This document shows, piece after piece, positions 55,001 to 63,969 of a stretch of 64,000 bases of DNA. A model generated the notes under the pieces. The model saw only the letters and a program-made list of their open reading frames with translations, did no database searches and had not been told where the DNA came from. Each line of letters opens with the position of its first letter. Position 1 is the first letter of the stretch. The translations under genes were made by a program, and so were the position numbers. Source of the DNA: Semisulcospira habei (Eukaryota > Mollusca > Gastropoda > Semisulcospiridae); assembly GCA_036245525.1 (NCBI GenBank), contig BTPG01000007.1, positions 129,338,917 to 129,402,916 on the forward strand, given 5' to 3'.

Positions 55001-58000
55001 CAGAACCTGTTTTGAGCGACCAACCTTATGAAAGATCACCTGCTATTAAAGGCTAGCATTCCCGTGAATGAAGGTCCTTAATGACAGGTGACAGGCTGTA
55101 CTGTGATATAAAGACGCCGCATTTGGGAAACTATCAGTAACACGTTATTTAACGCCCGGAGTACATTTTGGGCCAGCCGTTGCAATGCAACGACACAAGT
55201 CTAAAGCACTGCTCACAAACCAGATATGTGAGGCTAGTGCTCGTAGAACGGTACACATACCAAGGGGAATTACTCAGCGCGCTGGACATACGAATTGTTA
55301 GAGGCCCTGCCCCTTCCTATCCGGCACCCAATCGCCAGTCCACAGAAAAATATGCAGGTAAAAAACACGATGATCATATACATCTAACTGTTTGTATGTC
55401 CAGCGCTGAGTTATTCCCTTTGGTATCTGTACTAAAGCACTGCGTTTAGGCCACGAGAATATGCACGGTCAAAACAAATGAGAACATTTCAAAAATAAAG
55501 GAATAACAGAGAGAATAGATATAAAAACTTACAAACTAATAAACGAAAACAATCGGGGAAAGGAAATCCACACTACTGACTTAGTTACATTTTTCGCCTA
55601 AGTAACATCAGTGCATGTAGTGCATTGTATTTTTGTCAGTATGTCCATTTTGAAAATTTAACCCGAAGTCCGCATTTCCCAAAGTTTAGAAGCGTCACCA
55701 AACAAGTACCAGCCGCAGGTTATCGACCATGATAATTTTTATTATTATTATTACTTTGAAAATACATAATACATATCGACCATGATAATTCAAGGCAGTA
55801 TCAGATTAGCTTGGCGCCTGATGGCGCCAAGCTAATCTGGCACTACCCTTGAATTATCACGGTCGATCCATTTCCTGCTTTAGTGAGTCGCGGCTAAACG
55901 GATTAATAAATTGTATCGTACTTGTCCTTGCTAATCGTACTTCTTTGTTTGGCAGGATTTTTTTTTCATATTACGCGCTAGGCAGTCACATTTTTGGTTT
56001 GACCTATATATACACCACTAACTTTCCACAGCTGGCTCCAGGTCCTTTACCTAGCCACACCCCGGTAACCGCTTCTGCTGGCGGGCGAAACGTTGTGAGG
56101 GGCTGACGCGTCTTTCAGTCAGTTGAAATACTTGGAGAGGAGACGGGCGCCGCCAAGTTCGCCTAAGCCCATTGAAAGGACTGATGGACAAGCAACAGAA
56201 TAAGAATAACATGCCGGATCGGTCGGGGCCCGGATCACCAACGACCGCGCACCCCATTGGAGGTCTCCAGGGTGGGGGCGACAAGTGTGTTACTGGAACC
56301 AAACCCACCATCAAGCTGCCCACGCAAGGAATAACTATCGGAACTTGGAACGTTCGCACACTCTACCAGTGCGGCAAAGTGAAGGAACTCACCCACGAGT
56401 TGAAGCGCTATCGCTGGGACATTGTAGGACTTGCAGAAGTTCGATGGACAGGCTTCGGAGAAACAACAACAGATGAAGGCCATAAAATCTGGTTCAGCGG
56501 AAAAGAAACCAAGCACGAACATGGCGTAGCTTTTATCGTAAGGAAAGAGGTGGTTGGAACTGTCATCAGCTGCACCCCCGTGTCAAGCAGACTAATCTCC
56601 ATCCGCATCTCCGCCCGACCGCACAACATCACTATCATACAAGTATACGCTCCAACAGCAGACCATGATGATGAAGAATTAGAAGAATTTTACGAACAAC
56701 TGGACAACATCATCAAGAAAACACCTAAGAAAGACATTCTGACTGTCCTCGGTGACTGGAATGCAAAGATCGGCCCTGACGCCTACCAACAATGGGCAGG
56801 AACAGCTGGCAAGTTTGGCCTTGGAGAAACAAATGACAGAGGCCTGCGACTTTTAGAGTTCGCAGAGAGTCACCGTCTCACCGTTGCTAATACCCTCCAT
56901 CCACACAAGAAGTCAAGAACAGTGACATGGCAATCGCCAGGAGGCCTGGTCCATAACCAGATTGACTTCATCTTGCTGCCTCGACGATTCAAATCCAGCG
57001 TTAACAAAGCACAAACGAGGTCCTTTCCTGGCGCTGATATTGGCAGCGACCACAACCTCGTCCTTACTAGCCTCAAGTTGAAGCTGGCATTGAAACGAGA
57101 TAGCAAGAACCCTCGCATCAGATTCGACCTCCAGAAGCTAAAAGACCCGGAAGTAGAAGAGCTCTTCCAAGCCCAGGTGGGAGGCAGATTTGCAGCCTTG
57201 GCTACTTTGGACTGCGACGTAGACACCCTTGCTGGAAATATAAAAGAGGTGTTACTTTCTACAGCAGAAGAAGTGCTGGGGAAGCAGAGGAAGCGCAAAC
57301 AGCCCTGGGTCACCGATGACATCCTCGATCTCTGTGATGAGAGGAGAGCCTGGAAGAAAAAGAGAGGCCAAGACCTCACATCAGCAAACAAGTACAGACT
57401 TGTCAACAAGAAGATCAGGAAGAGGATGAAAGAAGCCAAAGAAGATTGGATTGAAGACCAGTGTTGTAGCGTGGAAGAGGGCATGGCAAATGGCAACAGC
57501 AAGAAGGCTTATGAAACGCTAAGGACCCTCACCAAGACTCAACAGCGAACAGCCACAGTCATCGAAGACAGCAGCGGCCAACTCCTTACGGAAACCACTG
57601 CTGTACTAAACAGATGGACTGAGTACTGCCGAGACTTGTATAACTACAAGGCTGAGCCAGACACCAGCATCCTCCAAAACAACCAGGCTGGGGCCAGGAA
57701 GGCTGAAGACCTGCCAGTGTTAGCTGAAGAGGTGGAAGCAGCCGTACGCGGCCTGAAGGGAGGAAAGTCTCCAGGTGTAGACAACGTACCTGCTGAACTG
57801 TTGAAACATGGAGGAGAAGTAACAACGAAGGTCCTCACTACACTCTGTCAAAAGATCTGGGAGCAAAAGAAATGGCCAGTAGAATGGACACAGTCTCTAG
57901 TGATCCCGCTCCCCAAGAAAGGAAACCTGAAACAGTGCCAGAACTACAAAACTATCAGTCTGATAAGTCACCCTAGCAAAGTAATGCTTAGAATCATTCT

Positions 58001-59831
58001 CAACCGCCTCAAAACTTTCGCCGAGGAACTGCTGGCAGAAGAACAGGCTGGCTTCAGAGTTGGAAGAAGCACTGTAGAGCAGATTTTCAACTGCCGCGTC
58101 CTGATCGAGAAACATCTGCAGCATCAGCGCGAACTCTACCACAACTTCATTGATTTCAGGAAAGCATTTGATCGCGTCTGGCACGACGGACTCTGGCAAG
58201 TCATGAGATCGTTCAACATAGAGGAGGGACTGATCCAAATGATAGAAGCGCTTTACAAGAACGCCTGCAGCGCGGTTCTACTTAACAATCAGTCAGGCGA
58301 GTTCTTCAGGACGACGATCGGTGTCCGTCAAGGATGCCTGCTCTCTCCTGTCCTTTTCAACATATTCCTGGAGAAGATCATGCAGGAAACCCTCCACGAC
58401 CACCATACTTCAATCTCTATTGGTGGCAGATCCCTGTGCAATCTTCGATTCGCAGACGACATTGACCTCATGGCAGGCAGCAATAGTGAGCTCCAAAACC
58501 TGACAGACAAACTTTCAAGTAGCGCAGGGTCTTATGGCATGGAGATCAGTACGGATAAAAGCAAAGTGATGATCAACACCACAAGCGACAGCAGCAGCAA
58601 CATTCACATGAATGGCCAAAAGCTAGAAGAGGTCAATAGCTTCAAGTACTTGGGAGCCACCCTGTCCAAAGACGGTAGTTGCATAGCAGAGATCCGTATC
58701 AGGATAGGTACAGCAACATCCGCAATGGCCAGGCTGGACAGGATATGGCGAAGTAACTCCATCAGCTTCACCATCAAGTACAGGCTTTACAAGTCCCTCA
58801 TAGTGTCTATTCTACTCTACGGCTGTGAGACTTGGACACTGCTTGCAGACTCAGAAAAGAAAATCCAGGCCTTTGAGAACAAGTGCCTGAGGAAGTTGCT
58901 CCGCATCTCGTACCGCGAGCACAAGACCAACGAATATGTACGGAGCATCGTCACTTCCCTGGTGGGCCCACATGAACCCCTTCTGGCAACCGTGAAACGG
59001 CGCAAGCTTGCTTGGTTTGGCCACGTGACCCGACACAACACCTTGTCCAAGACTATCCTCCAAGGCACTCTCGAAGGAAGTCGTCGGCGAGGTCGTCAGA
59101 GAAAGAGTTGGGTCGCAAACATAAAAGAATGGACCGAACTCGAGATGTCAGACTTGCTTGCCACCGCCCAAAATAGAACTCAGTGGAGAGCACTGTCTGT
59201 TGCTGCTGCCTTTCAGTCCCCCCAACGCCCAGTTCGGGCAAGGGACTGATGATGATGATGATGAACTTTCCACAGTGCGTTCAGAGGGTTAGTTAGTTAG
59301 TTATTTCGGTTTAACGCCGAGCAGGCGACTAAGGCCATCACTCACGGCGGACATTCAGATGGGACCACAGACAATGTTTTGTCGAAAACAAAAGGAAAGG
59401 GACTCTCACAAACCAGATAGGTGAGGCTAGCCGGCGCTGGCAGAATTGTACACATACCAAGGGGAATTACTCAGCGCTGGGGCAGACAAACAGTTAGATC
59501 CCCTGCCCCCGCCTATCAGGCACCCAATCGCTGGCGATTGGGTGCCTGATAGGCGGGGGCAGGGGATCTAACTGTTTGTCTGTCGGCAGCGCTGAGTAAT
59601 TCCCCTTGGCCGTATGTGTTAAAAGAAAATGGAGGAGTGAGCAGAGAGACAATGTAAACTACTGACTGTCCACGGCGCATTCCGGCGGGCCCCCAGACCA
59701 CGTGTTATTAGCGCAGTGCCGCATCATGCTGCCCTGGTGGTACCGGTAACCCTCCCGACACCCGTACTCCGCCCACGTGGCGTTGCTGGACACCACGTAG
59801 CTTTGCCGCGTCTCATTGGGTATGCCGCAGT
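42362..59831 (-). CDS. Sushi (CCP) domain single-pass membrane protein, 5' end outside window
   Basis: Exons 59831-59667, 44424-44172 and 43577-42362 join with consistent phases 1 and 2. The first encodes a CCP domain, DCGIPNETRQSYVVSSNATW through HCANNTWSGGPPECAV, with four Cys, one Trp and three N-glycosylation sites. Next is a membrane segment (AYLVMLIIGATLSVFVACIP) followed by the basic stop RFRRRKKAARKHQ. The tail of about 465 residues is disordered in appearance, with a His6 run, an Ala-rich stretch and two FKVTD repeats. CCP domains mediate protein binding at the cell surface. I do not recognise the family. The signal peptide and any further domains lie upstream of the window or in exons not seen. 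The 15-kb intron carries the RTE element. Confidence 0.72.
43885..44099. mobile_element. TTAA-ended hairpin MITE, family B, complete
   Basis: 215 bp from TTAACCCTTTGAGTGTCATT to CTCGGCACTGAACGGGTTAA. Hairpin arms of about 33 bp meet at CCCGCAACTGCGGG. It lies in the 594-bp intron between the last two exons of the sushi gene. Confidence 0.88.
44172..44424 (-). CDS. Transmembrane and juxtamembrane exon of the sushi protein
   Basis: Acceptor TTTTGTTGTAG, donor TTTTAG|GTCAGA. Encodes SVLPKAYLVMLIIGATLSVF, VACIPYDFYRFRRRKK and a basic tail ending YGFRSLIKAF. Confidence 0.75.
44478..44540. repeat. Hairpin family E (GGCCCGCGCAC)
   Basis: TTAGCTGGCCCGCGCACGTC then TGTGCGCGGGCCAGCTAA, a perfect stem with a short loop. 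Confidence 0.8.
44835..44897. repeat. (ATT)n microsatellite
   Basis: About 21 uninterrupted units. Confidence 0.95.
45140..45214. repeat. (CG)n(TG)n microsatellite
   Basis: CGCGCGCG passing into about 30 TG units. Confidence 0.95.
45650..45975. repeat. Degenerate tandem pair, about 205-bp period
   Basis: CATGATTTTTCGTATACGG...GCCCTAGGTGTGAAAATCAG is repeated as CATGATTTTTTCATAAACAG...GCCCTAGGCGCAAAACTCAG. Otherwise the stretch 44900-46060 is AT-rich with A and T runs and no gene signal. Confidence 0.6.
46060..46213 (+). mobile_element. SINE 3' part with (CTAA)n tail
   Basis: Ends GTGCTGTGGACGTTAAACCC plus GAACTAACTAACTAACT. The body shows GCAAGAGATTTCCCTGTCCC. The head is not identified. 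Confidence 0.65.
46951..47230. mobile_element. Chimeric MITE remnants (families A and the AGGTGCTCC hairpin)
   Basis: Starts TTAACCTATTCAGCCCTGAT, then GGAGCACCTTGC repeats, then family A arm pieces such as GGACTATCATGGTCGACAGC. No single hairpin survives. Confidence 0.5.
47284..47362. mobile_element. TTAA-ended hairpin MITE, family D
   Basis: CCCTTTAGCTGTCGGTAGCG pairs with CGCTACCGACAGTCAATGGG, ending GTTAA. Confidence 0.75.
47423..47625. mobile_element. Family B MITE
   Basis: Hairpin GCCATAGATCCTCATGAGTC to CATGAAGATCTATGCCTCTT. Outer parts match 43885-44099 (CAAACCCTTTACTGCGC at the left). Confidence 0.75.
48442..48588. mobile_element. Foldback insertion with 50-bp perfect arms and 11-bp target duplication
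   Basis: Arms 48481-48530 and 48539-48588 are perfect inverted copies with an 8-base loop. ACTGTCTCTTA lies at 48431-48441 and again at 48589-48599, and is part of the surrounding satellite unit. Confidence 0.85.
48718..48805 (-). mobile_element. tRNA-derived SINE head
   Basis: Minus strand GTGGCTCGGTGGTAGAGCGC (box A) and GGTTCCGGGTTCGAATACAG (box B) about 30 bp apart. The acceptor stem does not pair, so it is not a functional tRNA gene. Confidence 0.65.
49228..49284. repeat. Family C hairpin, right half
   Basis: CTTTACGCCGCGAATCCGGA then TGCGGCACGTCTCGAAAGAG and TTAA. The left arm is lost. It shares its TTAA with the next element. Confidence 0.7.
49281..49500. mobile_element. TTAA-ended hairpin MITE, family B, complete
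   Basis: 220 bp from TTAACCCTGTCGCTGCCAGT to CATTCGCCGAGGTTAA. Hairpin CAAGAGGCATAGATCCTCAT and complement at 49383-49450. Confidence 0.85.
50066..50275. repeat. Two family B hairpin remnants
   Basis: GCAAGAGACATAGCTCATGA with GGATCTATGTCTCTTGC (50068-50104), and GAGGCATAGATCCTCATGAG (50223-50243). Confidence 0.65.
50692..50758. repeat. Family B hairpin core
   Basis: GCAAGAGGCATAGAACCTCA, centre CCCGCAGTCGCGGG, then TGAGGCTCTATGCTTCTTGC. Confidence 0.8.
50967..51405 (-). mobile_element. tRNA-derived SINE, full length
   Basis: Minus strand opens GGTCCGTGGCGCAGTGGTTA, box B GCGAGGTTCGATTACGGG, body about 350 bp, ends AAAGCGCCTATTTAATGCGC and ATT repeats. About 440 bp. Confidence 0.88.
51415..53045. 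other. No gene recognised
   Basis: Sushi-gene intron. Includes a T/G run block (51779-51824), C and G homopolymers (51882-51980) and (AATA)n (51992-52027). The rest is AT-rich without coding signal. Confidence 0.5.
53096..53500. repeat. Two family E hairpins
   Basis: GGCCCGCGCACAGCCGTGCG (53101) and GGCCCGCGCACGACTGTGCG (53455), each closing with the complementary arm. Confidence 0.75.
53868..54200. repeat. Dispersed repeat, also at 29716-30045
   Basis: Same landmarks as the copy at 29716, including TATTTATAGAACAGAGTGGA. About 85 percent alike by eye. Confidence 0.75.
54625..54741. mobile_element. Family A MITE
   Basis: GTGCCAGAACAGCTTGGCGC hairpin ending TGTATTGAATGGGTTAA. The 30 bp to its left (GACTGTTCAGGAAAAAATGT) are repeated beside the next copy. 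Confidence 0.75.
54738..54957. mobile_element. Family A MITE sharing a TTAA with its neighbour
   Basis: TTAACATTTTCAGGGTCTCA through GACTGTTCAAGAAAAATGTT, the hairpin, to GACTCAATGGGTTAA. A third copy of this longer form is at about 59930-60140. Confidence 0.75.
55254..55430. repeat. Imperfect long hairpin (AATTACTCAGCGC family)
   Basis: CCAAGGGGAATTACTCAGCG pairs with CGCTGAGTTATTCCCTTTGG across about 130 bp. Related to the perfect version at 59458-59609. Confidence 0.65.
55658..55906. mobile_element. TTAA-ended hairpin MITE, family A
   Basis: TTAACCCGAAGTCCGCATTT to GGCTAAACGGATTAA. Hairpin GATTAGCTTGGCGCCTGATG. A short ATT expansion and duplicated arm start (55720-55790) lie inside. Confidence 0.7.
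56032..59263 (+). mobile_element. Full-length RTE-clade LINE with target duplication
   Basis: 3.2 kb flanked by ACTTTCCACAG at 56021-56031 and 59265-59275 (11 or 12 bp, as one A is ambiguous). It has a 140-bp leader, one intact 1025-codon ORF and a (TGA)n tail. Single-ORF layout, APE plus RT domains and simple-repeat 3' end fit RTE. It lies antisense in the sushi-gene intron. Confidence 0.9.
56172..59249 (+). CDS. RTE ORF: AP-like endonuclease and reverse transcriptase, intact
   Basis: 1025 residues without a break. The endonuclease spans about 50-300: GTWNVRTLYQ, GLAEVRWTG (catalytic Glu), GDWNAKIG, GADIGSDHNLVL (Asp-His). The RT spans about 560-810: IPLPKKGNLKQCQNYKTISL, FIDFRKAFDRVWHDGLW (first Asp, about 661), GVRQGCLLSPVLFNIF, and FADDIDLMAG with the catalytic FADD near 760. 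The C-terminal part has YGCETWTLLADSEKKIQAFE and HVTRHNTLSKTIL, usual for RTE. The protein nicks target DNA and copies the element's RNA from the nick. The start at 56172 is the first Met of the open frame. The stop TGA is the first unit of the (TGA)n tail. Probably competent or only recently inactivated. Confidence 0.9.
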   Translation: MKGLMDKQQNKNNMPDRSGPGSPTTAHPIGGLQGGGDKCVTGTKPTIKLPTQGITIGTWNVRTLYQCGKVKELTHELKRYRWDIVGLAEVRWTGFGETTTDEGHKIWFSGKETKHEHGVAFIVRKEVVGTVISCTPVSSRLISIRISARPHNITIIQVYAPTADHDDEELEEFYEQLDNIIKKTPKKDILTVLGDWNAKIGPDAYQQWAGTAGKFGLGETNDRGLRLLEFAESHRLTVANTLHPHKKSRTVTWQSPGGLVHNQIDFILLPRRFKSSVNKAQTRSFPGADIGSDHNLVLTSLKLKLALKRDSKNPRIRFDLQKLKDPEVEELFQAQVGGRFAALATLDCDVDTLAGNIKEVLLSTAEEVLGKQRKRKQPWVTDDILDLCDERRAWKKKRGQDLTSANKYRLVNKKIRKRMKEAKEDWIEDQCCSVEEGMANGNSKKAYETLRTLTKTQQRTATVIEDSSGQLLTETTAVLNRWTEYCRDLYNYKAEPDTSILQNNQAGARKAEDLPVLAEEVEAAVRGLKGGKSPGVDNVPAELLKHGGEVTTKVLTTLCQKIWEQKKWPVEWTQSLVIPLPKKGNLKQCQNYKTISLISHPSKVMLRIILNRLKTFAEELLAEEQAGFRVGRSTVEQIFNCRVLIEKHLQHQRELYHNFIDFRKAFDRVWHDGLWQVMRSFNIEEGLIQMIEALYKNACSAVLLNNQSGEFFRTTIGVRQGCLLSPVLFNIFLEKIMQETLHDHHTSISIGGRSLCNLRFADDIDLMAGSNSELQNLTDKLSSSAGSYGMEISTDKSKVMINTTSDSSSNIHMNGQKLEEVNSFKYLGATLSKDGSCIAEIRIRIGTATSAMARLDRIWRSNSISFTIKYRLYKSLIVSILLYGCETWTLLADSEKKIQAFENKCLRKLLRISYREHKTNEYVRSIVTSLVGPHEPLLATVKRRKLAWFGHVTRHNTLSKTILQGTLEGSRRRGRQRKSWVANIKEWTELEMSDLLATAQNRTQWRALSVAAAFQSPQRPVRARD
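59284..59345 (-). mobile_element. SINE 3' end fragment
   Basis: Minus strand CTCGGCGTTAAACCG followed by AAATAACTAACTAACTAAC. Same end type as 41735-41798. Confidence 0.65.
59458..59609. repeat. Long perfect hairpin, 46-bp arms
   Basis: Inner arms 59485-59530 and 59535-59580 are perfect with a 4-base loop. Outer arms CAAGGGGAATTACTCAGCGC and its complement extend it to 59458-59609 with a few unpaired bases. Confidence 0.88.
59667..59831 (-). CDS. Sushi domain exon
   Basis: Acceptor GACTGTTTCAG, donor GGACA|GTCAGT. Phase 1 in and 1 out, as is normal for single-exon CCP modules. Confidence 0.78.
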
Positions 59832-59929
59832 CTGAAACAGTCAAGATCAAAATAAACTTACATTGATTGGAGGTCGTTAGTTTTGTTGTACAGTTGACCC
59901 TGCTCTGCGTGGCTTAAATTTGTCAGGCC

Positions 59930-60140
59930 GTCTCAGAACGTCTATGGCTTTTGTCGTTACAGCAGAACCCTCTCATAAATGGACTGTTCAAGAAATAAAT
60001 GTTATCGATCATGATAGTTCAAAGGTGGTGCCATAATAGCTTGGCGCCTCGAGGCACCAAGCTATTCTGGCACCCCCTCTTGAACTATCACAATCGATCC
60101 AGATCTTGGTGTTGTGCGGCGTCAGGACTGAATGGGTTAA
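59930..60140. mobile_element. Family A MITE, longer form
   Basis: GTCTCAGAACGTCTATGGCT through GACTGTTCAAGAAATAAATG, the hairpin, to GGACTGAATGGGTTAA. Matches 54738-54957. Confidence 0.75.
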
Positions 60141-60208
60141 AAATTTCAGGGTCTCAGAACGTCTCTGAGCAACCCGCACCTGATTTGTACATAAAATGTG
60201 TCTTATAA

Positions 60209-60393
60209 GAACCCATTACATCCTGAGGCTGATTTTTTTTTAAAATGTGCTTATTGTCCTATAAAGCTGCATTACAGAGATAGATCAACCATTTTAGTCC
60301 ACGGATGGTGCGACAAGCTATTCTGGCACCACTCGTGAACTATCGTAGTCAAATTAATTTCAAGAAGTTGTGTATCAGGATGAAAAGGGTTAA
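60209..60393. mobile_element. Family A MITE, inverted orientation
   Basis: ACCCATTACATCCTGAGGCT at the left and GTATCAGGATGAAAAGGGTTAA at the right: the ends of 133-346 in reverse. Most of one hairpin arm is deleted. Confidence 0.7.
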
Positions 60394-60719
60394 TGCGTCT
60401 CTTTAAATGTACCTCAGTGTGAAACAACTTTGGGATACTGTGGACAACTTACTGAGAACAACACATTTCTGGACAATAACAAGAGCACACAGACAGCCGG
60501 AACGCAGAAGAAGAAGATGTGAAACAAAAAGAGAACTGAATAAACGTGGTGTTTTTTTTTTTAGTGCTGCAAGGCAAAGGAGGACTGTTGTCATCTTCTG
60601 ACGTACGACGACGCAGTTGGATAAATCCTTTAGTACTGATTTTATTCAAAAATGGAAAAAAAATATCTCTAGCTTTCTCTAACGAATTACTTTATGGTAT
60701 CATTTTTGTGATTAAGATG

Positions 60720-60805
60720 TGTGGCCTTTTAACATGTAGCAACGGTAAGTTTGAAAACTGGTCCTGTAACCAGCAACTTTTACCGTTGGAAAATAAAAGT
60801 TCATT

Positions 60806-60850
<45 letters not shown>

Positions 60851-60931
60851 CTCCCTCTCTCTCTCTCTCTCTCTCCTCTCCTCTCTCTCTCTCTCTCTCT
60901 CCTCTCTCTCTCCTCTCTCTCTCTCTTTCTC
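60720..60931 (+). mobile_element. LINE 3' tail followed by (TC)n
   Basis: GGTAAGTTTGAAAACTGG to CGTTGGAAAATAAAAGTTCA and then about 120 bp of TC. The tail matches the one ending at 38960. Confidence 0.65.
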
Positions 60932-60939
60932 ATCGGGTA

Positions 60940-61790
60940 AAACTGTAGCTGACATAACCAGCAGCCTGCAGCAGAGCCTACAAGAAGTCTCTGAATGGTG
61001 CAGTAGAAATAGAATGATAGTCAAACCAGCTAAAACAAAAAGCATGCTAGTCACAACACGTCAGAAACATCAGCTGCAACCCGCGCCTCTATACCTCTCA
61101 TTTGAAGCTGTCCCCATAGAGCAAGTACAGCAGCACCGTTTACTAGGGGTAATTGTAGATAACCAACTTAGTTGGCAGCCTCATCTCATACATATCGGAA
61201 AGACAATTTCAAAGAAATTATTTTTACTGTCTAAACTGAAAGCGGTCATTAATCTGAACACGCGTAAACTATTTTTCAATGGATACATCAAGCCCCACAT
61301 TGATTATGCCTCAACAGTTTGGGATGGCTGCAGCGAGGTCCAGTTCAAGAAAATAAATTCGCTATACAGGAGAGCAGCCAAACTTATTATTCCTAGCTCA
61401 TCTCTACCCACTGAGGTGAGGCTCGAGGCAGCTGGACTCCTTCCTCTTGACAAACACTTAGTATTTAACAAGTGCGTACTAGTGTACAAAGCTCTTAACG
61501 GTAAGGCCCACGGCTACTTATCGGAACTCTACTCTTACTGAGAAGAGATACAGCACCTCTCGGAGCAACCTGAGCATAAAACGGTCCCGCATTGATTTGT
61601 ATAAATCCAGTTTGTGATACTCAGGTGGTTTCCAGTGGAATTCACTTCCTCTGCATCTACAACAAGTTAATTCCCTGTGTTTAAAGCAAAACTGTATAAG
61701 CACATATCCAAGGCAACGTAAATTTAATTATCTCGTGTTGTCTAAACATAATATATTTTAATTTCTTTTTATGCAACTATTTTTTTTTAA
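60940..61790 (+). pseudogene. Truncated LINE: RT C-terminal part
   Basis: Open from SGKTVADITSSLQQSLQEVS through HRLLGVIVDNQLSWQPHL, then NGYIKPHIDYASTVWDGCSE, to a stop at 61541. A frameshifted continuation (ISTYPRQRK-type end) reaches about 61720. It begins just after the position of the FADD motif, so RT fingers, palm and endonuclease are missing. Same family as 62440-63969 (Jockey/CR1-group). Confidence 0.8.
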
Positions 61791-62150
61791 TCATACCATT
61801 TGCGCTCACGTGCCGTTTGTGGGGGTGCTTCCCGTATAGACCTGGTCAGGGGATGCAGTGCCGGTGCACAGTTTATTGAAACGATGTGCTTAGCATGTCA
61901 TTCGAGTGAAAGTATTTTTGTGGCGTGCCCCCAGGGTGGGAGTTTCTGGGGAGGGCTCCCGCAAACAGATAAACACGTGCTAAAATCTTCGTATGGGTAC
62001 CTGTGTGTTTTGTTAAATCATTGTTGTTCGTGAGTGTAATGCAGCTTTACCTGTTATTATATGTCAGTAGAGGTAGCAAGGACAGATTGGAAGAAAGGCC
62101 TGTGCGCCTAATATCTCAATCCTTGATAAATAAAGTTTCAGTCAGTCAGT
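61790..62150 (+). mobile_element. LINE 3' untranslated region
   Basis: Non-coding, ends TTGATAAATAAAGTTTCAGT and (CAGT)n directly joined to (TC)n. AATAAA may serve as the poly(A) signal of the LINE. Confidence 0.6.
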
Positions 62151-62426
<276 letters not shown>

Positions 62427-62439
62427 ATTTGCTTTCTGA

Positions 62440-63969
62440 ATTCTGTAAACACAGAACAGAGGACACAGACCCCTTTAGCATTCCCTTGTTCCCTTGCTAT
62501 CAGTTCATGAGGTGGGTTTGCTCATTAGTAAACTACCAAATAAAAAGTCTTCGGGACCTGATGACATCAGCCCGCAAATACTTAAGTTATCCCTGCCGTA
62601 CATAGTAGAGTCTATTACGTACATTTACAACCTTTGTATCAAGCAACATACTTTCCCTAACAAACTAAAATACGCTAAAGTCATTCCACTTCCAAAAACT
62701 AAAGATCGTTCTGACCCTAACAACTATCAACCGATTTCATTATTATCAGTTCTATCAAAGCCGCTTGAAAGGCATGTCCACAAACACCTGCTTGCCTACT
62801 TAGAAAACCGCAAGCTCCCGCACCCCTTTCAATCCGGATTTCGCCCACAACACTCGTGCCACACTGCACTCACGCGCCTCGTTGACGCATGGCTCCACGG
62901 TATAAACAAATCCCAGATAACAGGTGTCGTTTACTTAGACTTTAAAAAGGCCTTTGACCTAATCGATCACACCACTCTAATGACAAAGATTCAGAAATAC
63001 TTGAATAGTACAGAAGTAGTTGCATTTTTTTAGATCATACCTAACTGATCGTAAACAAAAAGTTCTAGTGAATGGATCTTACTCTTCTCTAAAAGATATA
63101 AAGTATGGAGTTCCCCAAGGATCCGTGCTTGGTCCCTTATTATTTTGTCTATTCATCAATGACCTGCCACTTCATATACAATGTGATCTTTTTGCTGATG
63201 ACACTTCCATTCATATGACTAACAAAGATATACAAGTAATTTCTTCCAACTTGCAGCATAGTCTTGATGAAGTGTCTGAATGGTGTCACAGGAATTCTAT
63301 GATTGTTCATCCAGTTAAAACCAAATCTATGATAATAGCCACTCGTCAAAAACACCAGTTAGCACCCCTGTTACTTAACCTTTTATTAAAGGGCAGGCAA
63401 ATAGAACACGTTAATGAACACCGCCTACTAGGGGTTACAATTGACAGTCAGCTTAAGTGGAAGGCTCATACGGACACTCTATGCAGAACGGTAGCCAAAA
63501 ATCTTTTCATGTTGTCCAAACTGAAATATTACACCGACTCAGACACGCGCAAACTATTCTATAATGCTCACATACGTTCTCATATTGATTACGCGTCAAC
63601 GGTGTGGGATGGATGCAGTGAAGTCCACTTGAAGAGACTCAACTCCTTACACAGAAGGGCAGCAAAGTTAATCCTTCCTGACCCACGACTCACAACAGAA
63701 GAAAAACTCGCCAAAATAGGATTTCTGCCGCTGCAAGACCACTTCAAATACAATAAGGCTATTTTTATGTTCAAAGTGTGGAAACAGAAAATACCAGTAA
63801 TATTAGGCAACGTTTCTTAGTCCCCAAAACAAGAATTGATATATACAAATCTAGTTTGTCATTCGCGGGAACGCAGACTTGGAACACGCTTCCTGATTAT
63901 GTAAAATCCGCTTCCTCTCTAGCCCGTTTCAAAATCAGTCTCTTCAAGTACTTCTCGAAGCAGTCGTAA
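62440..63969 (+). pseudogene. LINE reverse transcriptase, 5'-truncated and frameshifted
   Basis: LLISKLPNKKSSGPDDISPQ and AKVIPLPKTKDRSDPNNYQP, then GVVYLDFKKAFDLIDHTTL (first catalytic Asp). A frameshift falls near 63025. FFRSYLTDRKQKVLVNG, YGVPQGSVLGPLLFCLFIND and CDLFADDTSIHM (catalytic pair) follow, then HRLLGVTIDSQLKWKAHTDT. After a second frameshift near 63790 comes LSFAGTQTWNTLPDYVKSAS. The RT motifs are complete, but the endonuclease is absent and the frame is broken twice. The element belongs to the Jockey/CR1 side of non-LTR elements and ends near or beyond the window edge. Confidence 0.82.

Noticed and set aside
56870..57502. Antisense frames within the RTE ORF
   Set aside because: Shadows of the intact plus-strand ORF.
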